In this document: positions 1 to 9,050 of the stretch, one piece after another
Layout: each line of letters starts with the position of its first letter
Position numbering within the stretch: the stretch's first letter is position 1
Source of the DNA: JAKLIX01 sp964605655
GTDB taxonomy: Bacteria > Bacteroidota > Bacteroidia > Bacteroidales > CAIXZF01
Direction: 5' to 3'
Length of the DNA: 64,000 nt
Assembly (NCBI GenBank): GCA_964605655.1
Contig: CAZSDK010000010.1
Coordinates: 62,001-126,000 of the forward strand
The notes under the pieces: model-generated
The model's database searches: none
What the model was told of the DNA's origin: nothing
What the model saw: only the letters and a program-made list of their open reading frames with translations
Program-made: the position numbers and the translations under genes

Positions 1-1558
1 CAGAGCTGATAAACTCAATTTCAGGTTTTTCTTTGCTGAGGTCAACAAACCCGTCGAAATCAAGTTTCAACAAAGGATCAGTCACCTGGAAATTACCACT
101 GATCTTTTTCTGAAAAACCCCGCCTGAAAAGTGAATTTCCTTGAAGTTATTTCCCTTAAAATCAAGAGAATCTACCACTGCATCCATATTGATGAGCAGA
201 TGATCGAGATCGAAACCGGAACCGGTGACATCAGCCATGAGGTTGATCTTTCCAAGGTAATCCCGTTCACCAAGAAGCAGTCCCAGGTCAAACTCCCTCG
301 ATCTGACATTGCCACTGTACTCCAGCTTACCATCTTCCGCATTGGTTTTCAGGGAGATGTCAGTGGTGACGATTCCTATCTCCGTTTTGAAAGTGGCGTC
401 GGCAACAAAATCATTGACAAAGCCTGTAAAATTTCCCTTCACATGGGTGGTGCCCAGCTGCTCTATTTGATGCGGAACCTGAAGTCTTTGATCTTGTGAA
501 ATGACCAGGTTGTTGAGGTCCCTGTGATTGGTACTTAACTCATTGACATTTAATTGTATATATGTTTCTTGAATATCAGGGAGTCCGGTCAGTCTGACAT
601 TTCCTTCAAAATGCGAATACGCACCGAAATCAAGGTTGAGGCTGTCAATTTTCAACTTGCTTACCGGACCTTTGACGAATCCGCTTACAATGACCTGATT
701 ATTAAGTCCCTTCAAATCAGATGAAAAGAATTCCAGATCCCGGATATCGAACTCAGAGGGCATCAATCTGGCATCCCAGTTCACCTGATCGTAAAAGGAG
801 TTGAAGTCTTCAATACTGTCAAACGAAAGCGATAGGTCAGACTCGATACGGGAATATTCTGTTCTCAGCAGAAGGTCATTGAGTTGGATCTTCCGGGGCG
901 TGATTTTCAAACCAGCCCTGGTATTTTGAAGCTGGAATCCGCATTTTTCCTTGAAGGAGAGCCGGCTCAGTCTGGCCGTAAGTGAATCGCCGGAGTAATT
1001 AATTTGTTGAATATCAATCCATAATGAATTCAGCATTACATGTGAAGGATTAAAAATGCGGAGGGTATCCTCGTGATGATAGTCATGCATGGAAAACCGG
1101 GCATCTCTGATATCCAACTCCCTCAGGCGGACATCCCATGGTTTGCTTTTTCGTTCCGGTTTTTTTTGATCGGCGGAAAAGTAGTCGATGAGGCATTGGT
1201 AGTTAAAATCAGGTTCTTCGGCTTTACGGGAGAGACGGATCACAGGCTTTTCGAGTGTGAGGGCGTTCAAATAGAGCATGCCTTTGCGATACCTCAGTTT
1301 CTCAAGGTCGAGGGTTATTATTTCGGCTGAAACCAACGTGTCATGATGTTGGTCGCTGAGGTAGACTCCTTTTAGTTCAAGGTCCAGGAACCAGGTAATA
1401 TCAACATGGTCTATAGTAAAGTTGACTTTCAGGTCCTTGCTGATGCTTCCTGTGATTTTGGAGACGATCCAGGTTTGTACCTGGTGGGTCCGGAAGACAG
1501 CATAGAAACCCAGTGGGATCACGAGCAGTACGGCCAGGGTGATGAGGCTTCTTTTCAC
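1..1558 (-). CDS. TamB/AsmA-like inner-membrane protein, N-terminal part (cut by window edge)
   Basis: Reading the minus strand from a GTG at 1558 gives an open frame that I translated by hand over the first ~280 codons; the rest to the left edge was only read by eye, so about 519 residues are visible and the C-terminus lies outside. Residues ~4-20 form one hydrophobic anchor, followed by a long beta-rich, low-cysteine region with recurring short strands of the kind seen in AsmA/TamB proteins, which bridge inner and outer membranes in envelope lipid or protein traffic. An upstream in-frame TTG at 1600 is an alternative start. The divergent position opposite tsaD is common in Bacteroidota and supports the call. 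The diagnostic C-terminal DUF490 region cannot be seen, so the name rests on the N-terminal style and the context. Confidence 0.72.
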   Translation of the reverse strand, partial: MKRSLITLAVLLVIPLGFYAVFRTHQVQTWIVSKITGSISKDLKVNFTIDHVDITWFLDLELKGVYLSDQHHDTLVSAEIITLDLEKLRYRKGMLYLNALTLEKPVIRLSRKAEEPDFNYQCLIDYFSADQKKPERKSKPWDVRLRELDIRDARFSMHDYHHEDTLRIFNPSHVMLNSLWIDIQQINYSGDSLTARLSRLSFKEKCGFQLQNTRAGLKITPRKIQLNDLLLRTEYSRIESDLSLSFDSIEDFNSFYDQVNWDARLMPSEFDIRDLEFFSSDLKGLNNQVIVSGFVKGPVSKLKIDSLNLDFGAYSHFEGNVRLTGLPDIQETYIQLNVNELSTNHRDLNNLVISQDQRLQVPHQIEQLGTTHVKGNFTGFVNDFVADATFKTEIGIVTTDISLKTNAEDGKLEYSGNVRSREFDLGLLLGERDYLGKINLMADVTGSGFDLDHLLINMDAVVDSLDFKGNNFKEIHFSGGVFQKKISGNFQVTDPLLKLDFDGFVDLSKEKPEIEFISS

Positions 1559-1564
1559 CCAGCG

Positions 1565-1596
1565 TTTCCTAATGACGGTATTTATTGGTACTTTTG
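1565..1596 (+). promoter_or_regulatory. Bacteroidota-type promoter of tsaD
   Basis: TACTTTTG at 1589-1596 matches the -7 element TANNTTTG, with a weak TTTC 20 bases upstream. Transcription would begin near 1603, which leaves only the GTG at 1618 as a sensible tsaD start. The element overlaps the start region of the divergent tamB-like gene. Confidence 0.55.
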
Positions 1597-1617
1597 TCAA
1601 TCAATCCGGTCTATAGC

Positions 1618-2637
1618 GTGATTTTTATTCTGGGAATAGAGTCTTCTTGTGATGACACGGCTGCGGCAGTGACAGGAGACACCAAAATTCTTGCCAACCA
1701 TATTGCCAATCAGTCCATCCATCAAAGTTTTGGCGGAGTTGTCCCGGAATATGCGTCGAGAGCCCATCAGCAGCACATCATACCCGTGGTGGATACGGCG
1801 CTTCGGAATGCGGGTATAGGGATCAGGGATATTCATGCCGTTGCCTTTACCAGGGGACCTGGTTTGCTGGGTTCTTTGCTGGTGGGTGTTTCTTTTGCCA
1901 AGGCACTGTCGTTGGGTTTGCAGGTTCCATTACTAGAAGTGGATCATCTTCAGGCACATATATTAGCTCATTTTATTCAGAAACCGAATGAGGTAAAGCC
2001 GGTCCCTGAGTTTCCTTTTCTTTGTTTAACAGTATCAGGAGGGCACACACAGATCGTCCTGGTCAAAGATTACTTTGACATTGAGATCATCGGGCGTACT
2101 CTCGATGATGCGGCAGGAGAGGCTTTTGACAAGGCTGCAAAGATCATGGGACTTCCCTATCCGGGCGGCCCACATATCGATAAGCTTGCGCAAACCGGAA
2201 ACCCTGCTGCATTTACTTTTTCTGAAGCCCAGATCCGCGGCCTGGATTACAGTTTCAGCGGCCTGAAGACGAGCTTCCTCTATTTTTTACGTGACCAATT
2301 GAAAAAGGATGCCGATTTCATTGAAAAGAATAAGGCAGATCTGTGTGCCTCCATACAGAATGCCATCATCAACTCACTGCTGAAGAAGCTGGTTATCGCC
2401 AGCCGGCAGATGAACATAGACCGGGTGGCTGTGTCGGGAGGGGTCTCGGCCAATTCTTACCTTCAACAGAAATTGAGGGCATTGGGAATGGAAATGGGAT
2501 GGCAGGTGTTTATTCCTGAATTCTTATATACAACAGATAATGCTGCCATGGTTGCCATAGCAGGTTATTTCAAATATTTGAAGGGTGAGTTTGCTTCGTT
2601 GGATACAGTTCCATACTCACGCCAGATGTATCCTTAA
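1618..2637 (+). CDS. tsaD: tRNA N6-threonylcarbamoyladenosine transferase TsaD
   Basis: TsaD transfers the threonylcarbamoyl group from TC-AMP to A37 of ANN-decoding tRNAs, working with TsaB and TsaE in the cytoplasm. The 339-residue product has the expected length. It begins with the ASKHA motif ILGIESSCDDTAAAV, has the metal-binding HLQAHILAH motif, SGGHTQIV, and the DDAAGEAFDKAAKIMGLPYP segment followed by PGG. GTG at 1618 is chosen because the family begins just before this motif and because the promoter lies immediately upstream. Its stop at 2637 is 22 bases before pnuC, so the genes may be cotranscribed. The identification is secure. Confidence 0.97.
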   Translation: MIFILGIESSCDDTAAAVTGDTKILANHIANQSIHQSFGGVVPEYASRAHQQHIIPVVDTALRNAGIGIRDIHAVAFTRGPGLLGSLLVGVSFAKALSLGLQVPLLEVDHLQAHILAHFIQKPNEVKPVPEFPFLCLTVSGGHTQIVLVKDYFDIEIIGRTLDDAAGEAFDKAAKIMGLPYPGGPHIDKLAQTGNPAAFTFSEAQIRGLDYSFSGLKTSFLYFLRDQLKKDADFIEKNKADLCASIQNAIINSLLKKLVIASRQMNIDRVAVSGGVSANSYLQQKLRALGMEMGWQVFIPEFLYTTDNAAMVAIAGYFKYLKGEFASLDTVPYSRQMYP

Positions 2638-2659
2638 TCCTGAACCCGGGCCTCACACC

Positions 2660-3286
2660 ATGATGGAAATTCACTCCTATATTCAGATGTTTTTTACCAA
2701 TCTGAGGCAGACCTCCTGGCCAGAGTTTGTTGCCGTAATTACCGGCATGTTAAGTGTTTGGTATGCCAGGCGGGAAAATATTCTGGTTTACCCGTTCGGG
2801 ATCATCAGTGTGTTGATATATGTCTGGCTGTGTTATCATGCCGGATTATACGCTGACATGGGCATTAATGCCTATTATTTCCTGATGAGCCTGTTCGGAT
2901 GGTACCAATGGGGGAGAAAGATGCCAAGCACAAAAGAACACAGGCCGATCCGGTGGTCAGGCCTCCTGATGAATATGGCAGGGATAGCAGCGGCTGTGAT
3001 TTTCTTTCTGATTCTGTGGTGGATCTTGCAACGATTTACCAACAGTACGGTCCCAGTCCTTGATTCCTTTACCACTGCTCTGTTTATTGTTGGCATGTGG
3101 TTAATGGCCCTGAAAAAAATTGAGAATTGGATCTATTGGATCATTGGTGATCTGATCTGCATGTTTTTATTCCCATATAAAGGACTCTACTTTTCCGGTT
3201 TCCAGTATTTAGTATTTTTAATCCTGGCTGTAAGTGGTTTGATTGAATGGATCAAGAGATGGAAAACGTCGCAGGAACTAAGGTAA
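2660..3286 (+). CDS. pnuC: PnuC family nicotinamide riboside (vitamin precursor) transporter
   Basis: This 208-residue membrane protein has about seven hydrophobic helices and the PnuC pattern: the WYARRENILVYP segment, the helix pair around YAD.GINAYY, and FGWYQW. PnuC proteins carry nicotinamide riboside by facilitated diffusion, and uptake is driven by phosphorylation inside the cell. ATG at 2660 is chosen because the reading frame upstream of it lies inside the end of tsaD. The gene overlaps the following NadR-like kinase, which favours nicotinamide riboside as substrate over thiamine, used by the PnuT branch. Substrate choice within the family cannot be read from sequence alone. Confidence 0.9.
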   Translation: MMEIHSYIQMFFTNLRQTSWPEFVAVITGMLSVWYARRENILVYPFGIISVLIYVWLCYHAGLYADMGINAYYFLMSLFGWYQWGRKMPSTKEHRPIRWSGLLMNMAGIAAAVIFFLILWWILQRFTNSTVPVLDSFTTALFIVGMWLMALKKIENWIYWIIGDLICMFLFPYKGLYFSGFQYLVFLILAVSGLIEWIKRWKTSQELR

Positions 3287-3813
3287 TCCGGGTAGCAGTG
3301 ACCGGTCCGGAATCCACCGGAAAGTCAAGGCTGGCTGAGGAGCTTGCCATTCACTTCCATACCACCTGGGTCCCTGAATATGCCAGGGAATATTTATCGA
3401 CGCTACAGCATCATTACACCATAGAAGATATCATTGCCATAGCGAAAGGACAGAAGGAGAATGAGCAGCAGGCGGTTCAACATTCCAGGGGATTGGTATT
3501 TTGTGATACTGACATGCTGGTGACCAAGATCTGGGCAGAACATGCGTTTCACCAATGTCCGGAATGGATAGAGAAGTCATTTACGGAAGATCCTTATGAT
3601 TTTTATCTTCTTTGTGATGTAGATATCCCGTGGATGCAGGATCCTCTTCGTGAACATCCTCATTTGAGATCCTTTTTCTTTTCCTGGTACGAAAAAGAAC
3701 TGATCCGTGCCGGATTCCCATACGGAGTCGTCAGCGGCTCAGGTCATAAGCGTACGGCCAATGCAATAAATCTTCTGAGAAATCGCTTTCAGGAAATACA
3801 CCTCCCTGCATGA
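3247..3813 (+). CDS. NadR-like ATPase, probable ribosylnicotinamide kinase
   Basis: A 188-residue P-loop protein with GPESTGKS near the N-terminus, matching the C-terminal kinase domain of NadR, which phosphorylates nicotinamide riboside to NMN. The N-terminal adenylyltransferase and DNA-binding domains of enterobacterial NadR are absent, as is usual for stand-alone Bacteroidota forms. EYAREYL and the FCDTDMLVTKIW segment also match this family. The start is at 3247 or at the ATG at 3259; either way the gene overlaps the end of pnuC. The pair forms a vitamin salvage unit in which uptake is trapped by phosphorylation. It shares a 4-base ATGA overlap with the next gene. Confidence 0.85.
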   Translation: MDQEMENVAGTKVIRVAVTGPESTGKSRLAEELAIHFHTTWVPEYAREYLSTLQHHYTIEDIIAIAKGQKENEQQAVQHSRGLVFCDTDMLVTKIWAEHAFHQCPEWIEKSFTEDPYDFYLLCDVDIPWMQDPLREHPHLRSFFFSWYEKELIRAGFPYGVVSGSGHKRTANAINLLRNRFQEIHLPA

Positions 3814-4958
3814 TCCTGTTTCTACCCAAATGGTACCCTTCGCGTCTTGATCCTCAGCTGGGGCTTTTTATTCAGAAACATGCCATGGCAGCAGCGGTGA
3901 ACCATAGGGTAGTGGTCCTTTCCGTTCACGCAGATGATTCATTAAGAGGCAAATTCGAGTTGGAGGACTATGAGGAGGGTGACCTTCGTGAGCTCAGAAC
4001 CTATTACAGGAGGTGTTCGGCAGGATGGTGCCGTGTTGTGAATTTATACCGGTATCTGAAGTCTTTTCAAAAAGCATGGCGTCTGATCCAAAGTACTGAG
4101 GATAAGGTTGTTCTGGTGCATTGCCATGTTCTGTTAAGGCCAGCTATGATGGGGTATGTCATCCATCTGTGTAACAGGGTCCCGATGGTTATTTCAGAAC
4201 ATTGGACCGGGTACTCCCTGGGTGTTTACGCCAGAAAAAGTGTTATGTACCGGTTTCTGTGCCGGTGGATATTGGCCCGGTCAAGGGCACTCACTCTTGT
4301 TTCTGAAAGTCTGGCTAAATCCATGAGATATAATCACCTGGTCCATGCCCATACTGTCATCATTCCTAATGTTCTGGACCTGGAAGTGCTAAGCAGTAAT
4401 AGGGAAAAAACCGGAACAGCCGTGAATATTCTCACGGTCGCAGACCTTGTCGACCGTAATAAAAACATCAGTGGTGCCTTGCAGGTGATGAAAAAAGTGA
4501 TGGAGTTGCATCAGGAAGTGATCTACCACATTATTGGCAGTGGAGAGGATGAGTCGAAGATCAGGGATCTGGCCATGGAAATAGACCCCGGTCTTGAAAG
4601 CTTCAAATTTTATGGCAGAAAGGACAATGCCTTTGTCCTTGAGAAAATCAAAGAATCGGATTTTGTGCTGATAAACAGTAAGGTGGAGACCTTTTCGGTA
4701 TTTGCCGCTGAGGCCCTTGCCCTGGGAAAACCTGTCGTGGCGACCCGCTGTGGCGGACCGGAGTACTTTGTGGACGAGACGAACGGGTTGATCGTTCCTG
4801 CAGGAGACAATGAAGCACTGGAGAGAGCCGTATTACAAATGATAAACACTTATCCATCATACGATCCCGGTGAACTTTCCCGGGCCATCATACACCGGTT
4901 CGGTAAAGCGGCCGTCTCCCACATGATGAATGACCTGTATGTCTCAATTATCAAATAA
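3810..4958 (+). CDS. GT4-type glycosyltransferase
   Basis: A 382-residue GT-B fold enzyme. The C-terminal half holds the sugar-nucleotide site pattern of family GT4: a GSGEDE turn, then the E-x7-E motif in ETFSVFAAE, followed by GKPVVATRCGGPEYF and NGLIVPAGD. The N-terminal half has the acceptor-domain features EHWTGYS and VSESLAKSM. It probably adds a hexose during surface polysaccharide or lipopolysaccharide synthesis; donor and acceptor are unknown. The start overlaps the preceding stop (ATGA), and the next gene, a flippase, begins 5 bases after its stop, so the two very likely act in one pathway. Confidence 0.9.
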   Translation: MILFLPKWYPSRLDPQLGLFIQKHAMAAAVNHRVVVLSVHADDSLRGKFELEDYEEGDLRELRTYYRRCSAGWCRVVNLYRYLKSFQKAWRLIQSTEDKVVLVHCHVLLRPAMMGYVIHLCNRVPMVISEHWTGYSLGVYARKSVMYRFLCRWILARSRALTLVSESLAKSMRYNHLVHAHTVIIPNVLDLEVLSSNREKTGTAVNILTVADLVDRNKNISGALQVMKKVMELHQEVIYHIIGSGEDESKIRDLAMEIDPGLESFKFYGRKDNAFVLEKIKESDFVLINSKVETFSVFAAEALALGKPVVATRCGGPEYFVDETNGLIVPAGDNEALERAVLQMINTYPSYDPGELSRAIIHRFGKAAVSHMMNDLYVSIIK

Positions 4959-4963
4959 CGACC

Positions 4964-6265
4964 ATGTTTAAAAAAATTCTCGGTACGGCAGGTTCCAAGA
5001 TCATCATTGCTGCTCTCAGCCTTGTCATCGTATTCTTGAATGCCAAATACCTGGGTGCTGAAGGATTGGGGACCATCGGGCTTTTTGTCCTGGCCGTTAC
5101 CATCATACTGATGGTCAACAATTTCGTGGGTGGCTCTGCTCTTGTGTACCTGGTTCCCAGGGAGCCAAATTTTAAACTATTGATTATCAGTTATTTGTGG
5201 ACTATCTTTATCATATTGGTTTTTGGGGTGTTCATGAGGTTTATTCCTTTAGCACCCAAAGGTTATGAAGGGCAGGTACTGGCACTTTCTTTTATCTCTT
5301 CCATATTTAACTTGCATCTTTTCATGCTGCTGGGCAAAGAAAAGATCAGGGAATACAATGTGATAACGACTCTGCAATCGTTGGTGCAGCTTATTGTTTT
5401 GGTTCTTCTGTTTCTTGTAATGAAAGTAAGGACCATTGAATCGGTGATCATTTCCATGTTTTCGGCATACGGATTCAGCCTGGTTTTCAGTTCGGTGCTT
5501 CTGTATCCTTTGATAAAAAAGACGAAGATGGAAAGGTTGGTTCCTCTGGTTAAAGGGATTTTCCGGCTTGGATTCTTCAATCAGCTGGCGGTGATCGTGC
5601 AGACCCTGAATTACCGGTTTAACTACTTTTTGATTGACACCTATACGGGAAGGGCCGGCCTGGGGATGTTCCATTTCAGCAATCAGTTGGCGGAAGGCAC
5701 CTGGGTGGTGGGCAGAAGCATCGCCATCGTGCAATACTCGAAGATATCCAATTCCCAGGACCTGGATTATGCGAGACGGCTGACGATCCGGTTGCTGAAG
5801 CTGACCACTGTCATATCAGTGATGGTCATTGCCTTCTTCCTGTTCATTCCATCCTCTGTATATCAGTTATTCGGGAAGGATTTCAATAATACCCATTTAA
5901 TAATTTTATCGCTGGCGGCCGGAATATTGTCCAATTCGGTGGCGATGATGTTCGGACATTATTTCGTGGGATTGGGAAAGATGCATGTGAATACGGTGGC
6001 ATCATCCATCGGGCTGGTTTTCACCATAGGTCTTGGATATCTGCTGATTCCCAGGATGGGGATCATTGGTGCCGGCATTACGGCCTCCGTGTCTTATTTC
6101 TCAGCAATGATATACGTTGCCGTTCTCTTTATCATCAATGCAAAACCGAAGATCAGGGAGTTTATGATTAATAAGGATGACTATCGGCTATTTAAAAATG
6201 AGTTGATCAAGGTGATGCGAAGGGAAGACATCAGTAAGGAAAGCCTGGCAGAGGACAATATTTGA
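4964..6265 (+). CDS. MOP-superfamily polysaccharide flippase (Wzx-like)
   Basis: A 433-residue integral membrane protein with about 12 hydrophobic helices. The first helices carry the N-terminal pattern of polysaccharide export flippases (KIIIAALSLVIVFLNAKYLGAEGLG). The C-terminal ~35 residues are hydrophilic and cytoplasmic. Such proteins flip undecaprenyl-linked oligosaccharides to the periplasmic face. Only one glycosyltransferase is adjacent, so this is a small surface-glycan locus rather than a complete O-antigen cluster. The gene ends 9 bases from the stop of the convergent lipoprotein gene. Confidence 0.88.
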   Translation: MFKKILGTAGSKIIIAALSLVIVFLNAKYLGAEGLGTIGLFVLAVTIILMVNNFVGGSALVYLVPREPNFKLLIISYLWTIFIILVFGVFMRFIPLAPKGYEGQVLALSFISSIFNLHLFMLLGKEKIREYNVITTLQSLVQLIVLVLLFLVMKVRTIESVIISMFSAYGFSLVFSSVLLYPLIKKTKMERLVPLVKGIFRLGFFNQLAVIVQTLNYRFNYFLIDTYTGRAGLGMFHFSNQLAEGTWVVGRSIAIVQYSKISNSQDLDYARRLTIRLLKLTTVISVMVIAFFLFIPSSVYQLFGKDFNNTHLIILSLAAGILSNSVAMMFGHYFVGLGKMHVNTVASSIGLVFTIGLGYLLIPRMGIIGAGITASVSYFSAMIYVAVLFIINAKPKIREFMINKDDYRLFKNELIKVMRREDISKESLAEDNI

Positions 6266-6274
6266 CAGATTCCA

Positions 6275-6994
6275 TTAGAATCTGAGTGACAGGCCAAGAA
6301 ACAGATACTGTTCGTAACGGTTGATGGGCTCAGGGTTTAGTTTGATGGAATACAGGTACTGGAACTGGACTTTGATGAATTTGTAACCGGCTCTGATCGT
6401 GACTGCCGGTTCCACAAAATAATACGGGTTGTTATTCAGATCAAAGAGATCCAAATTCTTTAATTCATCTTCTGAATAATTCTTGGTTTTCACGTTGGTG
6501 AATTTCAACTGCAGGATTCTGGTCGAAAAGGCGACATCCACATAATCGTTGTAAAATCCCACCGACGGTTGTATGAATTTCCTGTTCATCGTAGCCGTAA
6601 ATGTTTGCTCGTCAAAGTCGAAGTCATCATGTAAATCGAGGGTCCCCATCCCCGCACCACCATATACCTCAAAAACCTTATCTTCATCAAATTGCTTGTT
6701 ATAGCCTATCCCGGCTTCGGCAAACTGGCGTTTGGTGGAATATTCGTAAGAGTCGCCCTCTGTCCACTGATTTCCTGATAGTTGTGCATTGACCATCACT
6801 CCCATATGCTCCACGGGGGAGTAGGAGGCTTCAAAATTGGCCGGGGTGATATTGGCCTGGAACTCGCCCTTCTTTTTTATGAGCGGAACGTTCTGCATGG
6901 AAGGTATATACACTACATTGCAGGAAGTAGTAATGATCACCAGGGATATCAGGATGAGAATGATACGTGGACTGGTACAGCTGAGATTTTTCAT
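6275..6994 (-). CDS. Outer-membrane-associated lipoprotein with predicted beta-barrel
   Basis: A 239-residue protein. The first ~25 residues form a lipoprotein signal ending in a lipobox-like TTSC, so the mature protein would start at Cys25 or so. The remainder alternates polar and aromatic residues in short strands and ends in LGLSLRF, with the terminal Phe typical of beta-barrels. Similar small porin-like proteins are frequent in Bacteroidota, but I do not recognise a named family. It stands alone and is transcribed away from parE. TACTTTTG (minus strand, 7018-7011) is a good -7 element just upstream. Confidence 0.7.
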   Translation of the reverse strand: MKNLSCTSPRIILILISLVIITTSCNVVYIPSMQNVPLIKKKGEFQANITPANFEASYSPVEHMGVMVNAQLSGNQWTEGDSYEYSTKRQFAEAGIGYNKQFDEDKVFEVYGGAGMGTLDLHDDFDFDEQTFTATMNRKFIQPSVGFYNDYVDVAFSTRILQLKFTNVKTKNYSEDELKNLDLFDLNNNPYYFVEPAVTIRAGYKFIKVQFQYLYSIKLNPEPINRYEQYLFLGLSLRF

Positions 6995-7010
6995 AGGTTG
7001 TATTATTTAT

Positions 7011-7018
7011 CAAAAGTA
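7011..7018 (-). promoter_or_regulatory. -7 element upstream of the lipoprotein gene
   Basis: CAAAAGTA on the plus strand reads TACTTTTG on the minus strand, matching TANNTTTG. It lies 17 bases upstream of the ATG at 6994. No clear -33 element is seen. Confidence 0.4.
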
Positions 7019-7095
7019 AAGAAAAATCAATTTTCCGGCATCAGATGGCTACAGGATACAAGTATCTTTTAACCGCAATTTGTTAACATCTTAAG

Positions 7096-7127
7096 TTTAG
7101 TGATTACTTTCGGAACCATTATCTTTG
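7096..7127 (+). promoter_or_regulatory. Bacteroidota-type promoter of parE
   Basis: TTTA at 7096-7099, then 20 bases, then TATCTTTG at 7120-7127 match the TTTG-N19-21-TANNTTTG promoter. The transcript would begin near 7134, so the longer frame from 7125 starts inside the promoter and ATG 7146 must be the real start. Confidence 0.65.
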
Positions 7128-7145
7128 CGGAAAAGGAAGCGGAAA

Positions 7146-9050
7146 ATGTTTGAATACACGGAAGACAGTGTTCGATCGCTGGATTGGAAGGAACATATCA
7201 GGATTCGTCCGGGTATGTACATCGGTAAGCTGGGTGATGGTTCTTCCCATGATGACGGAGTTTACGTATTGATCAAGGAGATCATTGACAATGCGGTGGA
7301 TGAGTTCATGATGGGGTTTGGCAAGACGATCGAAGTGACCATCAAGGACCAGATGGTTGCTGTTCGTGATTACGGCAGGGGAATCCCACTCGGGAAGCTG
7401 GTTGACTGTGTCTCAAAGATCAATACCGGAGCCAAGTATGATTCCAGGGTTTTTAAAAAAGTCGTGGGTCTCAACGGCGTCGGAGCCAAGGCTGTCAATG
7501 CCCTGTCCTCGGTGTTCAGGATACAGGCCATCAGGGAGAATATGAGCAAGACCGCTGAATTCAGTAAGGGGGAGATCCTTCTGGACGAGGAGGAACAAGC
7601 CTGCGATCTGCGGTCCGGGACTCTGGTCACCTTCAAGCCCGATCCCCAGATCTTCGGACACTATCATTTTCTGAGCGAGCATATCGAAAAGCTGCTCTGG
7701 AATTATGTTTATCTGAACACGGGTCTGGCGATCATCTTCAATGGTCAGCGGTTTTTCTCGAAGAACGGTCTGATGGACTTGCTGGAGACCAACATCGACG
7801 GCCCGGTGATTTATCCGATCATTCATGTAAGGGACGGGGATTTTGAGTTTGCCATGACCCATGGCGAGAAAATGTACGGAGAGGAGTATTATTCCTTTGT
7901 GAATGGTCAGCATACCACCCAGGGGGGCACCCACCAGGCTGCGTTCAGGGAGGCAGTGGTAAAGACGATCAGGGAATTCTACAAAAAGGATTTTGATCCC
8001 GGCGATATCAGGGCGTCCATTATAGCGGCCCTGAGTGTCAAGGTCCAGGAGCCTGTGTTCGAATCACAGACAAAGACCAAGCTGGGATCGTTACACGTGG
8101 CACCCAACGGGCCCACCATCCGGAATTACATTACCGACATCGTTAAAAGGAACCTGGACAACTATCTGCATATCAACCAGGAAACAGCCGAGATCTTGTA
8201 TAAGAAGATACTTCAGTCGGAAAAAGAAAGGAAAGACATTGCCAACATCAAGAAACTGGCCAAGGAAAGCGTAAAAAAGGCCAGTCTTCACAATAAGAAG
8301 CTCAGGGATTGCCGCATCCATTACAATGATAACCATGAATCCCGTTTTGAGACCACGCTTTTCATCACAGAGGGCGATTCAGCCAGCGGGAGCATCACTA
8401 AATCGAGAGATGTCAACACTCAGGCGGTGTTCAGCCTAAAGGGGAAACCCTTGAACTGTTTTGGGATGAGCAAGAAGGTGGTTTATGAGAACGAGGAGTT
8501 TAACCTGCTTCATGCGGCATTGAACGTGGAGGAAGATCTGGATGATCTCCGGTATAATAATATTGTGATCGCCACCGATGCCGATGTCGACGGGATGCAC
8601 ATCCGTTTGCTGATGCTGACTTTCTTCCTTCAGTTTTTCAGCGACCTGGTGAAAGCCGGTCACCTGTATATTTTGCAGACTCCTTTATTCAGAGTCAGGG
8701 ATAAAAGAAATACCTATTACTGTTACAGTGAAACGGAAAAGGAAGCAGCCATCGAGGAACTGAATGGGAAACCTGAAATAACGAGGTTTAAAGGCCTGGG
8801 CGAGATCTCACCCGATGAGTTCAAACATTTTATCGGTCCGTCGATGCGGCTTGATCCCGTGATCATGAAAAAGGAAATGTCGATACCGGAGATCCTCTCC
8901 TTCTATATGGGAAAAAACACCCCTGAAAGACAAATTTTCATCATTGAGAACCTTAAGGTGGAGTCCGACCTGGTGGAAGCCTCTATCGTACCAGAACCAC
9001 CATCCCTGTCTTCTTCCCGTCTTTCTGAAGATAATACGGCCCCGGAGTAG
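7146..9050 (+). CDS. parE: DNA topoisomerase IV subunit B (ParE)
   Basis: A 634-residue GHKL-ATPase/TOPRIM type IIA subunit, which with ParC decatenates chromosomes. The ATPase domain shows EIIDNAVDEF, DYGRGIP and GLNGVGAKAVNALS. The TOPRIM domain shows the acidic FITEGDSASGS and ATDADVDGMHI motifs. The C-terminal PLFRVR and FKGLGE segments fit. The early RPGMYIGKLGDG segment is ParE-like, as in the Bacteroidota pair annotated as topoisomerase IV. ATG 7146 follows directly from the promoter position. parC, often adjacent in this phylum, is not beside it. The last 23 codons overlap the end of the convergent T9SS gene by 68 bases. Confidence 0.93.
   Translation: MFEYTEDSVRSLDWKEHIRIRPGMYIGKLGDGSSHDDGVYVLIKEIIDNAVDEFMMGFGKTIEVTIKDQMVAVRDYGRGIPLGKLVDCVSKINTGAKYDSRVFKKVVGLNGVGAKAVNALSSVFRIQAIRENMSKTAEFSKGEILLDEEEQACDLRSGTLVTFKPDPQIFGHYHFLSEHIEKLLWNYVYLNTGLAIIFNGQRFFSKNGLMDLLETNIDGPVIYPIIHVRDGDFEFAMTHGEKMYGEEYYSFVNGQHTTQGGTHQAAFREAVVKTIREFYKKDFDPGDIRASIIAALSVKVQEPVFESQTKTKLGSLHVAPNGPTIRNYITDIVKRNLDNYLHINQETAEILYKKILQSEKERKDIANIKKLAKESVKKASLHNKKLRDCRIHYNDNHESRFETTLFITEGDSASGSITKSRDVNTQAVFSLKGKPLNCFGMSKKVVYENEEFNLLHAALNVEEDLDDLRYNNIVIATDADVDGMHIRLLMLTFFLQFFSDLVKAGHLYILQTPLFRVRDKRNTYYCYSETEKEAAIEELNGKPEITRFKGLGEISPDEFKHFIGPSMRLDPVIMKKEMSIPEILSFYMGKNTPERQIFIIENLKVESDLVEASIVPEPPSLSSSRLSEDNTAPE

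Noticed and set aside
5249..5734. 161-codon minus-strand ORF
   Set aside because: Antisense to the flippase gene, which is complete and well supported.
7125..7145. Seven-codon N-terminal extension of parE from TTG 7125
   Set aside because: The start would fall inside the -7 promoter element at 7120-7127.
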